A stretch of 46,168 bases of DNA from Bryobacteraceae bacterium. Its GTDB lineage: Bacteria > Acidobacteriota > Terriglobia > Bryobacterales > Bryobacteraceae. Below the pieces are notes generated by a model. It was not told the DNA's origin, did no database searches, and saw only the letters and a list, made by a program, of their open reading frames with translations. This document shows, piece after piece, positions 16,545 to 25,939 of this stretch (its first letter is position 1; each line of letters starts with the position of its first letter). The position numbers and the translations under genes are program-made. The DNA is taken from positions 1-46,168 of the forward strand of contig JABAQT010000051.1 in assembly GCA_019187195.1 (NCBI GenBank), in the 5' to 3' direction.

Positions 16545-17552
16545 TTAGTAGCCCTTCTGCTTGTCCACTACATTGATGAAGGGCAACCCCTCGGCAAACC
16601 GGCGGATGTTTTCCTTGATCGTGTCTGTCATGCGTTCCGCATCGCGGTCGGAGCGGCCGGCAATGTGCGGCGTCACGATGGCGTTGCTGAACTTGAACAA
16701 GGCATGGCCCTCGGGGAGAGGTTCGGGGTCGGTGACGTCAACGCCCGCTCCCGCCAACCGCTTCGAGTCAAGGCCCTTGACGAGAGACGGCAGGTCGTAA
16801 ATTCCGCCTCTGCTCACTGCTATGAAGAACGAACCCTGCTTCATCAGGTCGAACTGGGAGGGGCCCATCATCTTGTGGCTCTTCTCGGTATGCGGAGCCG
16901 AAATGAATACGACATCGGCCAGGGGAAGCACTTCGTTGAGTTGATCGGGCTTGACATAGCGGCTGACGAACGGATTCATCGGCATGTCTTCCGGATCGAC
17001 GCCGATGACGGTCATGCCGAAAGCCCAGGCGCGAGTGGCGATCTGCAACCCAATGCCGCCGACACCGATGATGACCGCGGTCTTGCCGCGCAACTCGAGT
17101 AAACCTGTGCGGTCGCCGACCCACTTTCCGCTCTTATCCATTTCGATGAAGTGCGGAATCCTGCGGGTGAGCGCAAGCAGCATCGCAAGAGCGTGGTCGG
17201 CAATTTCGGGGCCCTGCACGATCTGGTTGTTGGTCAGCACGATGTTGGAATCCCGCAGATCATTGCCACCGGAGAGATAGAGCACCTGCTCGACGCCCGC
17301 GCTGCGCACCGCCACCCATTTCAAGCGTTTCCCGGCGCGCACCATCTCGGGAGTGATATTGCCGATGAAGGCATCGGCATCGCCGATCTCCCGCATCACA
17401 TCCTGCTTGCCGACGGGCACAATCTTCACTTTGTTCGATACGGATTGGTAGTCCTGAACGTCGGCGGGCGACATATTGTAGGCGAGGATCTTCTTGGTCT
17501 GCGCGGGAAGCGCCAGAACCGTAACGGCAGCGAGTAGAATCAGACGATGCAT
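16545..17552 (-). CDS. D-2-hydroxyacid dehydrogenase with signal peptide
   Basis: A 335-aa NAD-dependent 2-hydroxyacid dehydrogenase-type protein. The dinucleotide fold shows GVGGIG (in VIIGVGGIGLQIA). The catalytic set is present: Arg in VSRGGIYD, Glu in DPEPLPEGH, His in TPHIAGRSD. Unusually, it begins with MHRLILLAAVTVLALPAQ, a clear signal peptide, with likely cleavage after LPA. The next Met (residue 27) falls inside the first beta strand of the substrate domain (KKILAYNMSPADV), so a shorter cytoplasmic start would damage the fold. Export is therefore likely. The substrate is unknown. It is divergent from the membrane protein at 17633; downstream lies the DUF4126 gene. Confidence 0.9.
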   Translation of the reverse strand: MHRLILLAAVTVLALPAQTKKILAYNMSPADVQDYQSVSNKVKIVPVGKQDVMREIGDADAFIGNITPEMVRAGKRLKWVAVRSAGVEQVLYLSGGNDLRDSNIVLTNNQIVQGPEIADHALAMLLALTRRIPHFIEMDKSGKWVGDRTGLLELRGKTAVIIGVGGIGLQIATRAWAFGMTVIGVDPEDMPMNPFVSRYVKPDQLNEVLPLADVVFISAPHTEKSHKMMGPSQFDLMKQGSFFIAVSRGGIYDLPSLVKGLDSKRLAGAGVDVTDPEPLPEGHALFKFSNAIVTPHIAGRSDRDAERMTDTIKENIRRFAEGLPFINVVDKQKGY

Positions 17553-17608
17553 GTGTGTGCTCCCTCTTCAGAGAAGGGTCATTCTATCAAACCAGTGGAG
17601 CATTGGGT

Positions 17609-17614
17609 TACAAT
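17609..17614 (+). promoter_or_regulatory. Candidate -10 (TACAAT) for the gene at 17633
   Basis: TACAAT ends 18 nt before the ATG at 17633. No convincing -35 is visible. If used, transcription would start near 17621, which excludes the longer frame beginning at 17555 and supports the start chosen here. Confidence 0.35.
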
Positions 17615-17632
17615 CGTAGCGTTTCCCTCACC

Positions 17633-18214
17633 ATGCACACCAGGCGACTCTCCACGCTGATTCTCGGCATCTGGACAGGCCTTGCGATTGCAATGATGTT
17701 CGTTGCCATTCAGAACTTCCACGGGGTGGACCGCTTGTTGGAAGCGCCCTCTACCGCGGCGAGGACACCCATCGATGCTCTCGGCCACGGCCGCGCGCGC
17801 ACCTTGCTGCGCTATCAGATTTCCGAACTCAACCGCTTCTACTTCGACTGGTATGAGACGGCCGAAATCGCGCTCGCCGTCCTGCTCACCTTGAATCTGC
17901 TGTTTGCCACGAACGGGAATAAGGCGATGCTGCTGTTGTGTGGCTCGGTGCTGACGCTGCTGTTATTTCAGCACTTTTGGCTGACTCCCGAGATCACGTA
18001 TCTCGGCCGGTTGATCGATTTCGTGCCCAAGGATACGCCCTCGGCGGCGCGGTCGCGCTTCTGGAGTTTTCACATCGCCTACTCCGTGCTCGAGGCGGTC
18101 AAGATTGCGCTGCTCGCCGCCATCGCCGTGAAGATGCTGGTGCGAGGCGACCGGAGGCGGAGCATCATCCGTCCGTCGGACTTCATCGAGGAGTCATATT
18201 TCGAAACACGCTGA
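17633..18214 (+). CDS. Small integral membrane protein, unknown function
   Basis: A protein of 193 aa from the ATG at 17633 (MHTRRLSTLILGIW). The open frame reaches back to 17555, but the extra 26 residues are not hydrophobic-start-like and overlap the candidate -10. There are about four membrane helices: LILGIWTGLAIAMMFVAI, ALAVLLTLNLLF, AMLLLCGSVLTLLLF and AVKIALLAAIAV. A polar loop carries HGRARTLLRYQISELNRFYFDWYE between helices one and two. The layout resembles small DUF4149-like membrane proteins, but I do not make that assignment. It is convergent with leuS, with a short hairpin in between. Confidence 0.7.
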   Translation: MHTRRLSTLILGIWTGLAIAMMFVAIQNFHGVDRLLEAPSTAARTPIDALGHGRARTLLRYQISELNRFYFDWYETAEIALAVLLTLNLLFATNGNKAMLLLCGSVLTLLLFQHFWLTPEITYLGRLIDFVPKDTPSAARSRFWSFHIAYSVLEAVKIALLAAIAVKMLVRGDRRRSIIRPSDFIEESYFETR

Positions 18215-18230
18215 CACGGATCCGCATCGG

Positions 18231-18245
18231 CCCACCAGGGGTGGG
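18231..18245. terminator. Weak bidirectional terminator hairpin
   Basis: Perfect 6-bp stem CCCACC / GGTGGG with an AGG loop, followed by TTTA on the plus strand, in the 32-bp gap between the convergent membrane-protein gene and leuS. The stem is short, so termination may be modest. Confidence 0.45.
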
Positions 18246-18246
18246 T

Positions 18247-20835
18247 TTACGGCTTTACCACCACGTTGATCAGCTTCTTCGGCACCACCACAACTTTGAC
18301 GATCTGCCTGCCGGCGGTATGCTCCCGGACACGTTCGCTAGCGAGCGCCGCCGCTTTCACCATTTCGTCACCGGCATCGGCGGCCACCGTGACGCGGTCC
18401 CGGAGTTTGCCGTTCACCTGCACCACCACTTCCACGGTGTCTTCCACCAGGTACTGTTCCTCGAACCGCGGCCAGGGCAACTCCGACAACGACCCGGCCG
18501 GCAGCGCGGAAAACCGCCGCTGAAGCGCTTCGTAGATCTCCTCGCTGATGTGGGGAGCGAACGGATTCAGAAGGTGCAGGAACGCCGCCAGCGCGCTCAC
18601 CGGACGCGCTTCGGCGGTTGTGAATTCGTTGGCGAAAATCATCATCTGCGAGATAGCGGTATTGAACGAGAGCGACTCGATGCCGGTCTCCACTTTGCGG
18701 ATGGTCTCATGCAGCACCTTGAGTTGCCGCCCTGATGGCGCGATATCGCGAACCTTCGGCGAGAGCGCCCAATTAGCGCCCTCATCGGAGGATTCAAGAA
18801 ACAGCCGCCACACACGCCCGAGGAAACGGTTCACCCCTTCCACGCCGCGTGTACTCCATGGTTTCACCTGTTCAAGCGGCCCCAGGAACATTTCAAACAG
18901 GCGCAGCGAGTCCGCCCCGTATTCGCGTACGACATGGTCCGGGTTGACGACATTGCCGCGGGACTTCGACATCTTCTGCCCGTCCTCGCCGAGAATCAGC
19001 CCCTGGTTCACCAGACGCTGGAAAGGCTCCGGCGTCGAGACGTAGCCCAGGTCGAAGAGGACCTTGTGCCAGAAGCGGGCATAGAGCAGATGCAGAACGG
19101 CATGCTCGGTGCCGCCCACATACAGGTCGACGCCGCCCGGAGCGCCACCCGAACCCATCCAGTAACGCTCGGCCTCCGCGCCCACGAATCGCTCCTTGTT
19201 CGAGGCATCGATGAAGCGCAAATAGTACCAGCAGGAGCCGGCCCATTGCGGCATGGTGTTGGTTTCACGGACAGCGTTATCCGAATACCGGACCCATTCC
19301 CGGGCCTTCGACAGCGGCGGTTCCGGCGTCCCGGTGGGCAGATAATCTTCCAGTTCCGGAGGCATCACGGGCAGTTCCGCCTCGGGAACAGCTTCGTGCC
19401 TGCCGTCCCGCCACAGGATAGGAAAGGGCTCGCCCCAATAGCGCTGGCGGGCAAAGAGCCAGTCGCGCAGTTTGTAGTTGACCGTCTTGCGGCCGAGTCC
19501 GCGTTCCTCGAGCCAGGCCGTGATCCGGCGTTTCGCCTCGGGTGTGGGCAGCCCGCTGATGAATCCGGAATTGATGCTGACGCCATCGCCGGTGAAACAC
19601 TTTTCCGTGTTTCCCGGCGGCGCTTCGACCACCAGTTGGATCGGCAATCCGAACTGCGTGGCGAATTCAAAGTCGCGCTCATCGTGAGCGGGAACGGCCA
19701 TTATGGCGCCCGTTCCGTAACTAATCAGCACATAATCCGCGATCCAGATGGGGATCTTCCCTCCGTTGACCGGGTTGACGGCGAAGCCGCCAGTGTCCAC
19801 TCCGGTTTTCACCTTGGCAAGCGCGGTGCGATCCATATCGGACTTGCCGGCGATCTCCTTGCGGTACGCCTCGACGGCATCCTTCCGCGACTGTGATGTA
19901 ACGCGATCAACCAGCGGGTGCTCCGGTGCGAGCACCATGTAGGTAGCCCCGAAGAGCGTATCGGGCCGTGTTGTGAAGACCGTGATCGATTCGCCGGAAC
20001 CATCCAGTGCGAAGCGCACCTCGGCTCCCTCGGACCGGCCGATCCACTCCCGCTGGTGCCGCTTAATGCCTTCCGGCCAGGCGAGCCCTTCGAGTTCATT
20101 GCTGAGACGCTCGGCATAAGCCGTGATGCGCAACATCCATTGGCGAAGCGGTCTGCGCTCCACCGGGAAACCGCCCACTTCGCTCTTGCCGTCCACCACC
20201 TCTTCGTTCGCCAGCACCGTTCCCAGGCCGGGGCACCAATTCACCTGGACCTCCGCCACGTAGGCCAGACGGCGCGCGTCAACCTCGTCACGGCTCAACC
20301 CCTGCGCCTCCAGTTCGGAAACCGGCCGCGCCTTCCCGGTGTTTTCATCCAGGTAAGAGTTGTACAGTTGCAGGAAAATCCACTGCGTCCAGCGGAAATA
20401 GTCCGGATCCGTGGTGTTGATCTCGCGATCCCAGTCATAGCAGAAGCCGAGCCGTTTCAATTGGGCGCGAAAGCGCTCGATATTGCGTTCCGTGGTGAGG
20501 CGCGGGTGCTGGCCTGTCTTGATTGCGTACTGCTCGGCGGGCAGTCCGAAAGCATCCCAACCCATCGGGTGGAGGACGTTGTATCCGTTCTTGCGTTTGT
20601 GCCGCGAAAAGATATCGGTGGCGGTGTAGCCTTCCGGATGTCCTACGTGGAGTCCGTCGCCGCTCGGATAGGGGAACATGTCGAGGACGTAACACTTGGG
20701 TTTCGAGGGGTCGAAACCCTCATCGCCCGGATTCGGCGTCCGGTAGGTCTTGTGCTCATCCCAATATCGCTGCCACTTGGGTTCAATGGCGTCAAAGGGA
20801 TACTGGCGGCGCTTTTCGCTGGTCGTCTCACTCAT
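18247..20835 (-). CDS. leuS: Leucyl-tRNA synthetase
   Basis: Class I synthetase charging tRNA-Leu. The start used is the ATG at 20835 (862 aa, [21 protein letters not shown]), which matches the family N-terminus; the frame continues to an ATG at 20895 that would add 20 non-conserved residues. Neither start has a clear Shine-Dalgarno site. The HIGH-type motif HVGH is at residues 63-66 ([16 protein letters not shown]) and KMSKS at 621-625. The editing domain has [20 protein letters not shown] and [19 protein letters not shown]. The C-terminal anticodon-binding part has the usual [15 protein letters not shown]. It is divergent from the DUF1592 gene; the shorter start leaves about 120 bp for two promoters. 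Confidence 0.97.
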   Translation of the reverse strand: MSETTSEKRRQYPFDAIEPKWQRYWDEHKTYRTPNPGDEGFDPSKPKCYVLDMFPYPSGDGLHVGHPEGYTATDIFSRHKRKNGYNVLHPMGWDAFGLPAEQYAIKTGQHPRLTTERNIERFRAQLKRLGFCYDWDREINTTDPDYFRWTQWIFLQLYNSYLDENTGKARPVSELEAQGLSRDEVDARRLAYVAEVQVNWCPGLGTVLANEEVVDGKSEVGGFPVERRPLRQWMLRITAYAERLSNELEGLAWPEGIKRHQREWIGRSEGAEVRFALDGSGESITVFTTRPDTLFGATYMVLAPEHPLVDRVTSQSRKDAVEAYRKEIAGKSDMDRTALAKVKTGVDTGGFAVNPVNGGKIPIWIADYVLISYGTGAIMAVPAHDERDFEFATQFGLPIQLVVEAPPGNTEKCFTGDGVSINSGFISGLPTPEAKRRITAWLEERGLGRKTVNYKLRDWLFARQRYWGEPFPILWRDGRHEAVPEAELPVMPPELEDYLPTGTPEPPLSKAREWVRYSDNAVRETNTMPQWAGSCWYYLRFIDASNKERFVGAEAERYWMGSGGAPGGVDLYVGGTEHAVLHLLYARFWHKVLFDLGYVSTPEPFQRLVNQGLILGEDGQKMSKSRGNVVNPDHVVREYGADSLRLFEMFLGPLEQVKPWSTRGVEGVNRFLGRVWRLFLESSDEGANWALSPKVRDIAPSGRQLKVLHETIRKVETGIESLSFNTAISQMMIFANEFTTAEARPVSALAAFLHLLNPFAPHISEEIYEALQRRFSALPAGSLSELPWPRFEEQYLVEDTVEVVVQVNGKLRDRVTVAADAGDEMVKAAALASERVREHTAGRQIVKVVVVPKKLINVVVKP

Positions 20836-20954
20836 ATTTCGTCGGGGGTTGGGAGATCTCTTCAGTGTAGAACGTTCCTGTAATGCGGCGCTCATGTTTC
20901 GCTGAGTTTGCAGCCTCGCGCCAGTGCCGCGCGTGATAGCATACGGGAAAGTTC

Positions 20955-22856
20955 ATGTTCCTTCTGCTACTGGCGTTAGCACTGCATCCACAGCTTCGCG
21001 CCTATGAACCATACACCTTTGAGCAGGCGCGGAGGTTTCTCACGGCGCATTGCGAGGCTTGCCATAACGCGAAAACGGCTACGGGAGGGTTCAACATATT
21101 CAAGTATTCGGCGAAGGAGGCGATGCTCGAGGATTCAAGGGAAATGCAATCCGTGCTGCGGCGTGTCCGCGAGGGGCAGATGCCGCCGGTGGGCAGGCCC
21201 TCACCACCGGCCGGCGATCGCGATGCCTTCACCGCGTGGCTCGAGTCGTCGCTGCGAACCGCCGCCTGCGCCGAGGGACTCTCGCCGGCGAGGGCTCTGC
21301 TAAAGCGTCTGAATCGCGACGAATACTCGGCCACCATCCGCGATCTTCTCAACATCCACATCAACGCCGGGCGTGACCTGCCGGCCGATGGCGCCGGGGG
21401 AGAAGGCTTTGACAACGCCGCGGAGACGCTCTTTCTTTCGCCGGTGCACGCCGAGAAGTTTCTCGATGCGGCGCGCGAGGCCCTGCGGTACGCCTTTTCC
21501 GATACGCGCGCGCGGGCACGATTTTTGGTTGCGGAAGCAGGCCGGCCCGAACCCTCAGGACCGCCCTTGACGGCGGAACAGGCGGGCCGCAAGGTGCTCG
21601 AGACGTTCGTTCCGCGGGCCTTCCGGCGTCCGGCGCTCGAGGGAGAAGTGGACAAGTACTACGGCCTGTTTCAACACGCCCTGCGGCGCAAGGAGCCCTA
21701 CGACGATGCCATCCGCTTCGCGCTGGAAGGCGTCCTCATCAGCCCGTATTTTCTCTTCCGTATCGAGGAGGCGAATCCCGAACCCTCTCCCGCACTTGTG
21801 GGCGGCTACGAGATGGCGTCGCGACTCTCCTACTTCCTTTGGGGCTCGATGCCGGATGAGACGTTGATGCAACTCGCGGCGGATGGAAAGTTGAACGAGC
21901 CATCAACGTTGAGGGAGCAGGTAAGCCGCATGCTGAAGGATGCCAGGTCGACGGAATTTGCCGCTCATTTCGTCGAGCAATGGCTCGGCACGCGTGAGTT
22001 GGGCCGCGACATCAAACCCGACCCGAAGGCGTTTGCCCCCTATTATGAATCCGAGGTGCAATCAGGCATTCGCTACGAGCCGATCCTGTTTTTCCAGGAA
22101 GTGGTAGCCAATAACCTTTCGCTGCTCAATTTCATTGATTCGAAGTTCACGGTGGCGAGCAGCAAACTGGCGAAGTATTACGGCTTCGGCACGATTCAAG
22201 GCTTGCGGCAGCAGCCCAAACGGATCGAATTGCCGGATGGCAGCCACCGTGGCGGCTTCATCGGAATGGCCGCTGTTCTGGCGGTGTCGTCCCTGCCGCA
22301 GCGAACCAGTCCCGTGCTGCGCGGAAAATGGGTGCTCGATGCGATGCTTGGCGCCCCGACCCCTCCCCCGCCGCCGGGCGTCCCCGCGCTTGCCGAAGAG
22401 CATAACGGCGCCGCTCCGCGGACCATGCGGGAGCGGTTGAGCCGGCACCGCTCCAATCCGGCCTGCGCGTCCTGCCATAACCGGCTCGACCCCATCGGCT
22501 TCTCCCTCGAGAATTTCGACGTGATCGGACGCTGGCGGACGGAAGAAGGAGGCAAGCCGGTGGACGCGAAGGGAGAACTCCCCGACGGCACGAGCTTTGA
22601 AGGCCCGGAACAGTTGAAGGCGGTGCTCATGCAAAAAAGAGACTTGTTTCTCCGGAACCTCGCGTCGAAGCTCCTCGGCTACGCTCTCGGCCGCGGCCTG
22701 ACGCTCAAGGACTCCTGCACGGTCGAACAGATTGTGAAGCGCGTGGAAGAGGACGAATACCGCGCGCAAACATTGATAAATGAAATTGTTCTGAGTGTGC
22801 CGTTCCGCTACAAGCCCGGCACGGCGGCGAACATGGTTGTCAAGGAGGCCCGATGA
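20955..22856 (+). CDS. DUF1587/DUF1592/DUF1588/DUF1585 protein with two CxxCH motifs
   Basis: A 633-aa exported protein with a short signal peptide (about 1-16). C33-E-A-C36-H37 is a c-type heme-binding motif in an N-terminal cytochrome-like segment. This is followed by DUF1587 (RLNRDEYSATIRDLLNI), DUF1592 (ASRLSYFLWGSMPDE...FVEQWLGTREL), DUF1588 (SKLAKYYGF...SLPQRTSPVLRGKWVLD) with a second C504-x2-C507-H508 (CASCHNRLDPIGF), and DUF1585 (ASKLLGYALGRGL). This multi-domain layout is typical of planctomycetes and acidobacteria. Its biochemical role is undefined, but polymer breakdown or redox chemistry in the periplasm is suspected. The stop overlaps the next ATG by 4 nt, and the partner is the DUF1552 protein, its common neighbour. 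Confidence 0.92.
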   Translation: MFLLLLALALHPQLRAYEPYTFEQARRFLTAHCEACHNAKTATGGFNIFKYSAKEAMLEDSREMQSVLRRVREGQMPPVGRPSPPAGDRDAFTAWLESSLRTAACAEGLSPARALLKRLNRDEYSATIRDLLNIHINAGRDLPADGAGGEGFDNAAETLFLSPVHAEKFLDAAREALRYAFSDTRARARFLVAEAGRPEPSGPPLTAEQAGRKVLETFVPRAFRRPALEGEVDKYYGLFQHALRRKEPYDDAIRFALEGVLISPYFLFRIEEANPEPSPALVGGYEMASRLSYFLWGSMPDETLMQLAADGKLNEPSTLREQVSRMLKDARSTEFAAHFVEQWLGTRELGRDIKPDPKAFAPYYESEVQSGIRYEPILFFQEVVANNLSLLNFIDSKFTVASSKLAKYYGFGTIQGLRQQPKRIELPDGSHRGGFIGMAAVLAVSSLPQRTSPVLRGKWVLDAMLGAPTPPPPPGVPALAEEHNGAAPRTMRERLSRHRSNPACASCHNRLDPIGFSLENFDVIGRWRTEEGGKPVDAKGELPDGTSFEGPEQLKAVLMQKRDLFLRNLASKLLGYALGRGLTLKDSCTVEQIVKRVEEDEYRAQTLINEIVLSVPFRYKPGTAANMVVKEAR

Positions 22857-24190
22857 CGAAATTTCCCATCTCGCGGCGAGCGGCCCTGCGCGGCGCGGGC
22901 GTGTCGCTTGCCCTGCCGTGGCTGGAAGCCATGCACCCGGCCAAGGCCTCCACCATCGCAAACGGCAAGGGCCCTGTTCGTCTGGCCGCCCTGTACATGC
23001 CTAACGGCGTGCGCGAAGACCTGTGGACGCCGGAGGGCCAGGGCCGCGGCTTCCGGTTGTCGAGTCTCATGGAGCCCCTCGAGAAATTCAAGGAAGATCT
23101 GATCATTCCCACCAATCTCTGGAATGCAGGCAGCCTGACGGGGGACGGGCACTATGTGAAGATCTCGGGCTGGCTGACCTCGACCACCATCACCAAGACG
23201 CAAGGCGTGGACATCAGTTGCAACGGGATCTCGATGGACCAGGTGGCCGCCCGGAAGGCGGGGCGCGCCACTCCCCTGCCCTCGCTCGAACTCGGCATCA
23301 CGCCGGTGTCCACGGGTGTGGACCGCAATGTCGGCTACACGCGAGTCTACGGCGCGCACATCGCCTGGAGCGGTCCCACGAATCCTCTGGCGCGCGAGAT
23401 CAATCCGCGGTCGGTGTTTGAGCGCCTGTTCCGGGCAGGTCAGCCACAAGGCGATTCCGCCAAACAGGACCGGCTGCTGCTCGATCTTGTGCTCGACGAC
23501 GCGAAAAACCTGCGGCACAGGCTGGGCGCGTCCGACAGGGTACGCATGGATGAATATCTTTCCGGCGTCCGCTCGCTCGAGGAACGCATCGAGCGCGCCT
23601 CTTCCCCCGAAAAATCGCGTTGGAAGGCGCGCCTGAAACTGCATGAGGATGCCAGGCCCGAAGGGATTCCCAAGGATTACGCCACCCATGTGCGCCTGAT
23701 GATGGACATGATCGCGCTGGCGTTCCAGAGCGACACGACGCGCATCTGCACGTTCATGTTCGCCAACGAGGTGAGCAACCAGAGTTTCCAGTTCATCAGC
23801 GGGGTGAAGGGCGGCCATCATGATATGTCGCATCACCAGTCGGACCCTGACAAGCTCGAATCCTACCGTCTGATCAACATCTGGCACCTGCAACAATACG
23901 CCTACCTTCTCGAGAAGCTGCGCGGAATGCGGGAAGCGGATTCAAACGTCCTCGACAACTCGATGATTATCTGCGGCGCGGGCATCCGCGACGGCAACAA
24001 GCACGATCCGCGCAACCTGCCGCTGGTGCTTGCCGGCAAGGCGGGAGGGCGCCTGGCAACCGGACAACATCTGGTCTATGAGAAGGACTCCCCGCTGTCC
24101 AACCTGTGGTTGTCGGTGCTCGAGGCTTTCGGAACCCCGGTGGAAAAGTTCGCCGATTCGACGGAGCATGCGGCCGGAGTCCTCGCCTGA
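22853..24190 (+). CDS. DUF1552 exported protein (probable Tat substrate)
   Basis: A 445-aa protein of the DUF1552 family. It begins with MTKFPISRRAALRGAGVSLA, a twin-arginine-type signal (SRRAAL followed by a moderately hydrophobic stretch), so export in folded form is likely. Typical family segments include RLAALYMPNGVREDLWTPEG near the N-terminus, SDTTRICTFMFANEVSNQ in the second half and KGGHHDMSHHQSDPDKL. The fold may be alkaline-phosphatase-like, but I see no proven catalytic set. Translation is coupled to the DUF1592 gene (ATGA overlap), with AAGGAGG 4 nt before the ATG. Co-occurrence suggests that the two proteins act together in the periplasm; function is unknown. Confidence 0.92.
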   Translation: MTKFPISRRAALRGAGVSLALPWLEAMHPAKASTIANGKGPVRLAALYMPNGVREDLWTPEGQGRGFRLSSLMEPLEKFKEDLIIPTNLWNAGSLTGDGHYVKISGWLTSTTITKTQGVDISCNGISMDQVAARKAGRATPLPSLELGITPVSTGVDRNVGYTRVYGAHIAWSGPTNPLAREINPRSVFERLFRAGQPQGDSAKQDRLLLDLVLDDAKNLRHRLGASDRVRMDEYLSGVRSLEERIERASSPEKSRWKARLKLHEDARPEGIPKDYATHVRLMMDMIALAFQSDTTRICTFMFANEVSNQSFQFISGVKGGHHDMSHHQSDPDKLESYRLINIWHLQQYAYLLEKLRGMREADSNVLDNSMIICGAGIRDGNKHDPRNLPLVLAGKAGGRLATGQHLVYEKDSPLSNLWLSVLEAFGTPVEKFADSTEHAAGVLA

Positions 24191-24204
24191 CCTCGGTCAG
24201 CGCC

Positions 24205-24233
24205 TTGGTTTGAGCCTCCGCGGTTGCTAACAT
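24205..24233 (+). promoter_or_regulatory. Candidate promoter for the aroC operon
   Basis: TTGGTT (24205-24210), 17-nt spacer, TAACAT (24228-24233), ending 15 nt before the aroC ATG. The spacing is ideal and both hexamers are moderate matches. A transcript would begin near 24240 with a leader of under 10 nt; no Shine-Dalgarno site is visible before aroC. Confidence 0.45.
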
Positions 24234-24248
24234 GGTACTAGCATCTAC

Positions 24249-25421
24249 ATGTTTCGTTTCGAGACCGCCGGCGAGTCCCACGGCGAATGTTTAGTGGCGA
24301 CGTTAGTGGGCCTGCCCGCCGGTATTCCCATAACTTTGCAAGCGATCAATCACGAACTCTGGAGACGCCAGCAGGGTTTCGGCCGCGGCGGCCGGATGAA
24401 GATTGAGACCGATACGGTCGAGATCGTCTCCGGCGTCCGCCATTCGCGAACTATCGGATCGCCCATCGCTCTCATTATTCGCAACCACGACTGGAAGAAC
24501 TGGACCGAAGTGCTTCCGGTGGAGGATATCGAGGGAGGCGAGGACAGGAAGAAGCCCGTAACGCGCCCGCGTCCGGGGCACGCCGACCTCGCGGGCATCC
24601 TCAAGTACAACTTTGAGGATGCACGCTACATCCTGGAACGCGCCAGCGCGAGGGAGACCACTGCCCGCGTGGCGGTGGGGGCCGTGGCAAAAGCGTTCCT
24701 CGCCGAGTTCGGCATCCGCGTGCTGAGCCACGTCATCGGAGTCGGTCCGGTCCGGATGGAGCGTTCCGTTACCTGGGAGGAAATCGAGGCGCTCGCCGCG
24801 AAGAAAGAAGTCCTGCTCGGATGCGTGGATCCCGAAACCGAGGCGAGAATGAAGGCGGCGGTCGACGTCGCTTATCGTACCGGAGACACCATCGGCGGCA
24901 TCTTCGAAGTGCGGGCCCACGGCCTGCCTCCGGGCTTGGGGTCCCACATAACCTGGGATTCGCGACTCGATGGGCGGCTCGCGCAGGCCATCGTCTCGAT
25001 GCAGGCGGTAAAGGGCGTCGAGGTCGGCTGCGCCGAGGAGCAGGCCGCGTCCTACGGCTCGAAGGTGCAGGATACAATACACTACGATAAAGCCGCGAGG
25101 CGATTCTTCCGCGGCGCGAACAAGGCGGGCGGATTGGAGGGGGGCATGACGAACGGCCAGGACGTCTTCGTACGGGGATTCCTCAAGCCGATCTCGACTC
25201 TGCGCAAACCTCTGGAATCCGTCGACCTCGAAACCCGCGAGCCCTCGCTGGCGGCATATGAGCGCAGCGACGTTTGCGTGGTCCCGGCGGCGGGGGTTAT
25301 CGGCGAAGCAATGGTGTCGATTGTGCTCGCCCAGGCGTTCCTCGAAAAATTCGGCGGCGACTCGCTTCAGGAGACCCGCCGCAACTACGAAGGCTACATC
25401 ACGCAGGTCAGGGAGTTTTGA
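24249..25421 (+). CDS. aroC: Chorismate synthase
   Basis: A 390-aa enzyme of the shikimate pathway, converting 5-enolpyruvylshikimate-3-phosphate to chorismate with reduced FMN. Family signatures are present: FETAGESHGECLVATLVGLP at the N-terminus, GFGRGGRMKIETD (about 45-57), RPRPGHADLAGILKYN, ERASARETTARVAVGAVAK, and FRGANKAGGLEGGMTNG in the C-terminal half. The length is normal. It is the first gene of a tight operon; its TGA overlaps the def ATG by one base. It is cytosolic. Confidence 0.98.
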   Translation: MFRFETAGESHGECLVATLVGLPAGIPITLQAINHELWRRQQGFGRGGRMKIETDTVEIVSGVRHSRTIGSPIALIIRNHDWKNWTEVLPVEDIEGGEDRKKPVTRPRPGHADLAGILKYNFEDARYILERASARETTARVAVGAVAKAFLAEFGIRVLSHVIGVGPVRMERSVTWEEIEALAAKKEVLLGCVDPETEARMKAAVDVAYRTGDTIGGIFEVRAHGLPPGLGSHITWDSRLDGRLAQAIVSMQAVKGVEVGCAEEQAASYGSKVQDTIHYDKAARRFFRGANKAGGLEGGMTNGQDVFVRGFLKPISTLRKPLESVDLETREPSLAAYERSDVCVVPAAGVIGEAMVSIVLAQAFLEKFGGDSLQETRRNYEGYITQVREF

Positions 25422-25939
25422 TGGTCTACAAGATCGTGAAGTACGGCGATCCGGTATTGGAAAAACCGTGTGATGCGGTGGATGAGTCCGAGTTCGGCAC
25501 GGCGGAATTGCGGGAATTCGCCGAGGACATGTTCGAAACGATGTACTCGGCGAAAGGTGTGGGCCTGGCGGCTCCACAGGTGGGCGTGTCGAAACGCCTG
25601 ACGGTGATTGACTGCTCGGTGGGTGAGGACCCGCGGCAGAAACTCGTGCTCATCAATCCTGAAATCATATTCAAGGAAGGTTCGCAGGTGGGGGAGGAGG
25701 GCTGCCTCAGCATTCCCGGATTCCGGGAGGATGTGGAACGCGCGAAGAAGGCCACCATTCGCGCCCGGGACCTTGATGGCGGTTCCGTCGAGGTCACTGG
25801 GGAGGATCTTCTGGCTCGCGCGATGCAGCATGAACTCGACCATCTCGACGGCATCCTGTTTCTCTCCCATCTCAGCCCGCTCAAGCGCAGTCTCATTCGC
25901 CGCAAGATCAAGAAGATGATCAAGGCCGGCGAGTGGTAA
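25421..25939 (+). CDS. def: Peptide deformylase
   Basis: A 172-aa metalloenzyme that removes the formyl group from new proteins. The open frame extends upstream inside aroC, but the family start is the ATG at 25421 (MVYKIVKYGDPVLEKPC), overlapping the aroC stop as TGATG, with GGGAG just upstream. All three motifs are present: GVGLAAPQVG (46-55), EGCLSIP (93-99, metal ligand C95) and HELDH (137-141, metal-binding His and catalytic Glu). It is followed without a gap by fmt, the enzyme that adds the formyl group Def removes, a classic pairing. Confidence 0.98.
   Translation: MVYKIVKYGDPVLEKPCDAVDESEFGTAELREFAEDMFETMYSAKGVGLAAPQVGVSKRLTVIDCSVGEDPRQKLVLINPEIIFKEGSQVGEEGCLSIPGFREDVERAKKATIRARDLDGGSVEVTGEDLLARAMQHELDHLDGILFLSHLSPLKRSLIRRKIKKMIKAGEW

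Noticed and set aside
19918..20883. Plus-strand frame inside leuS
   Set aside because: Shadow of a conserved synthetase.
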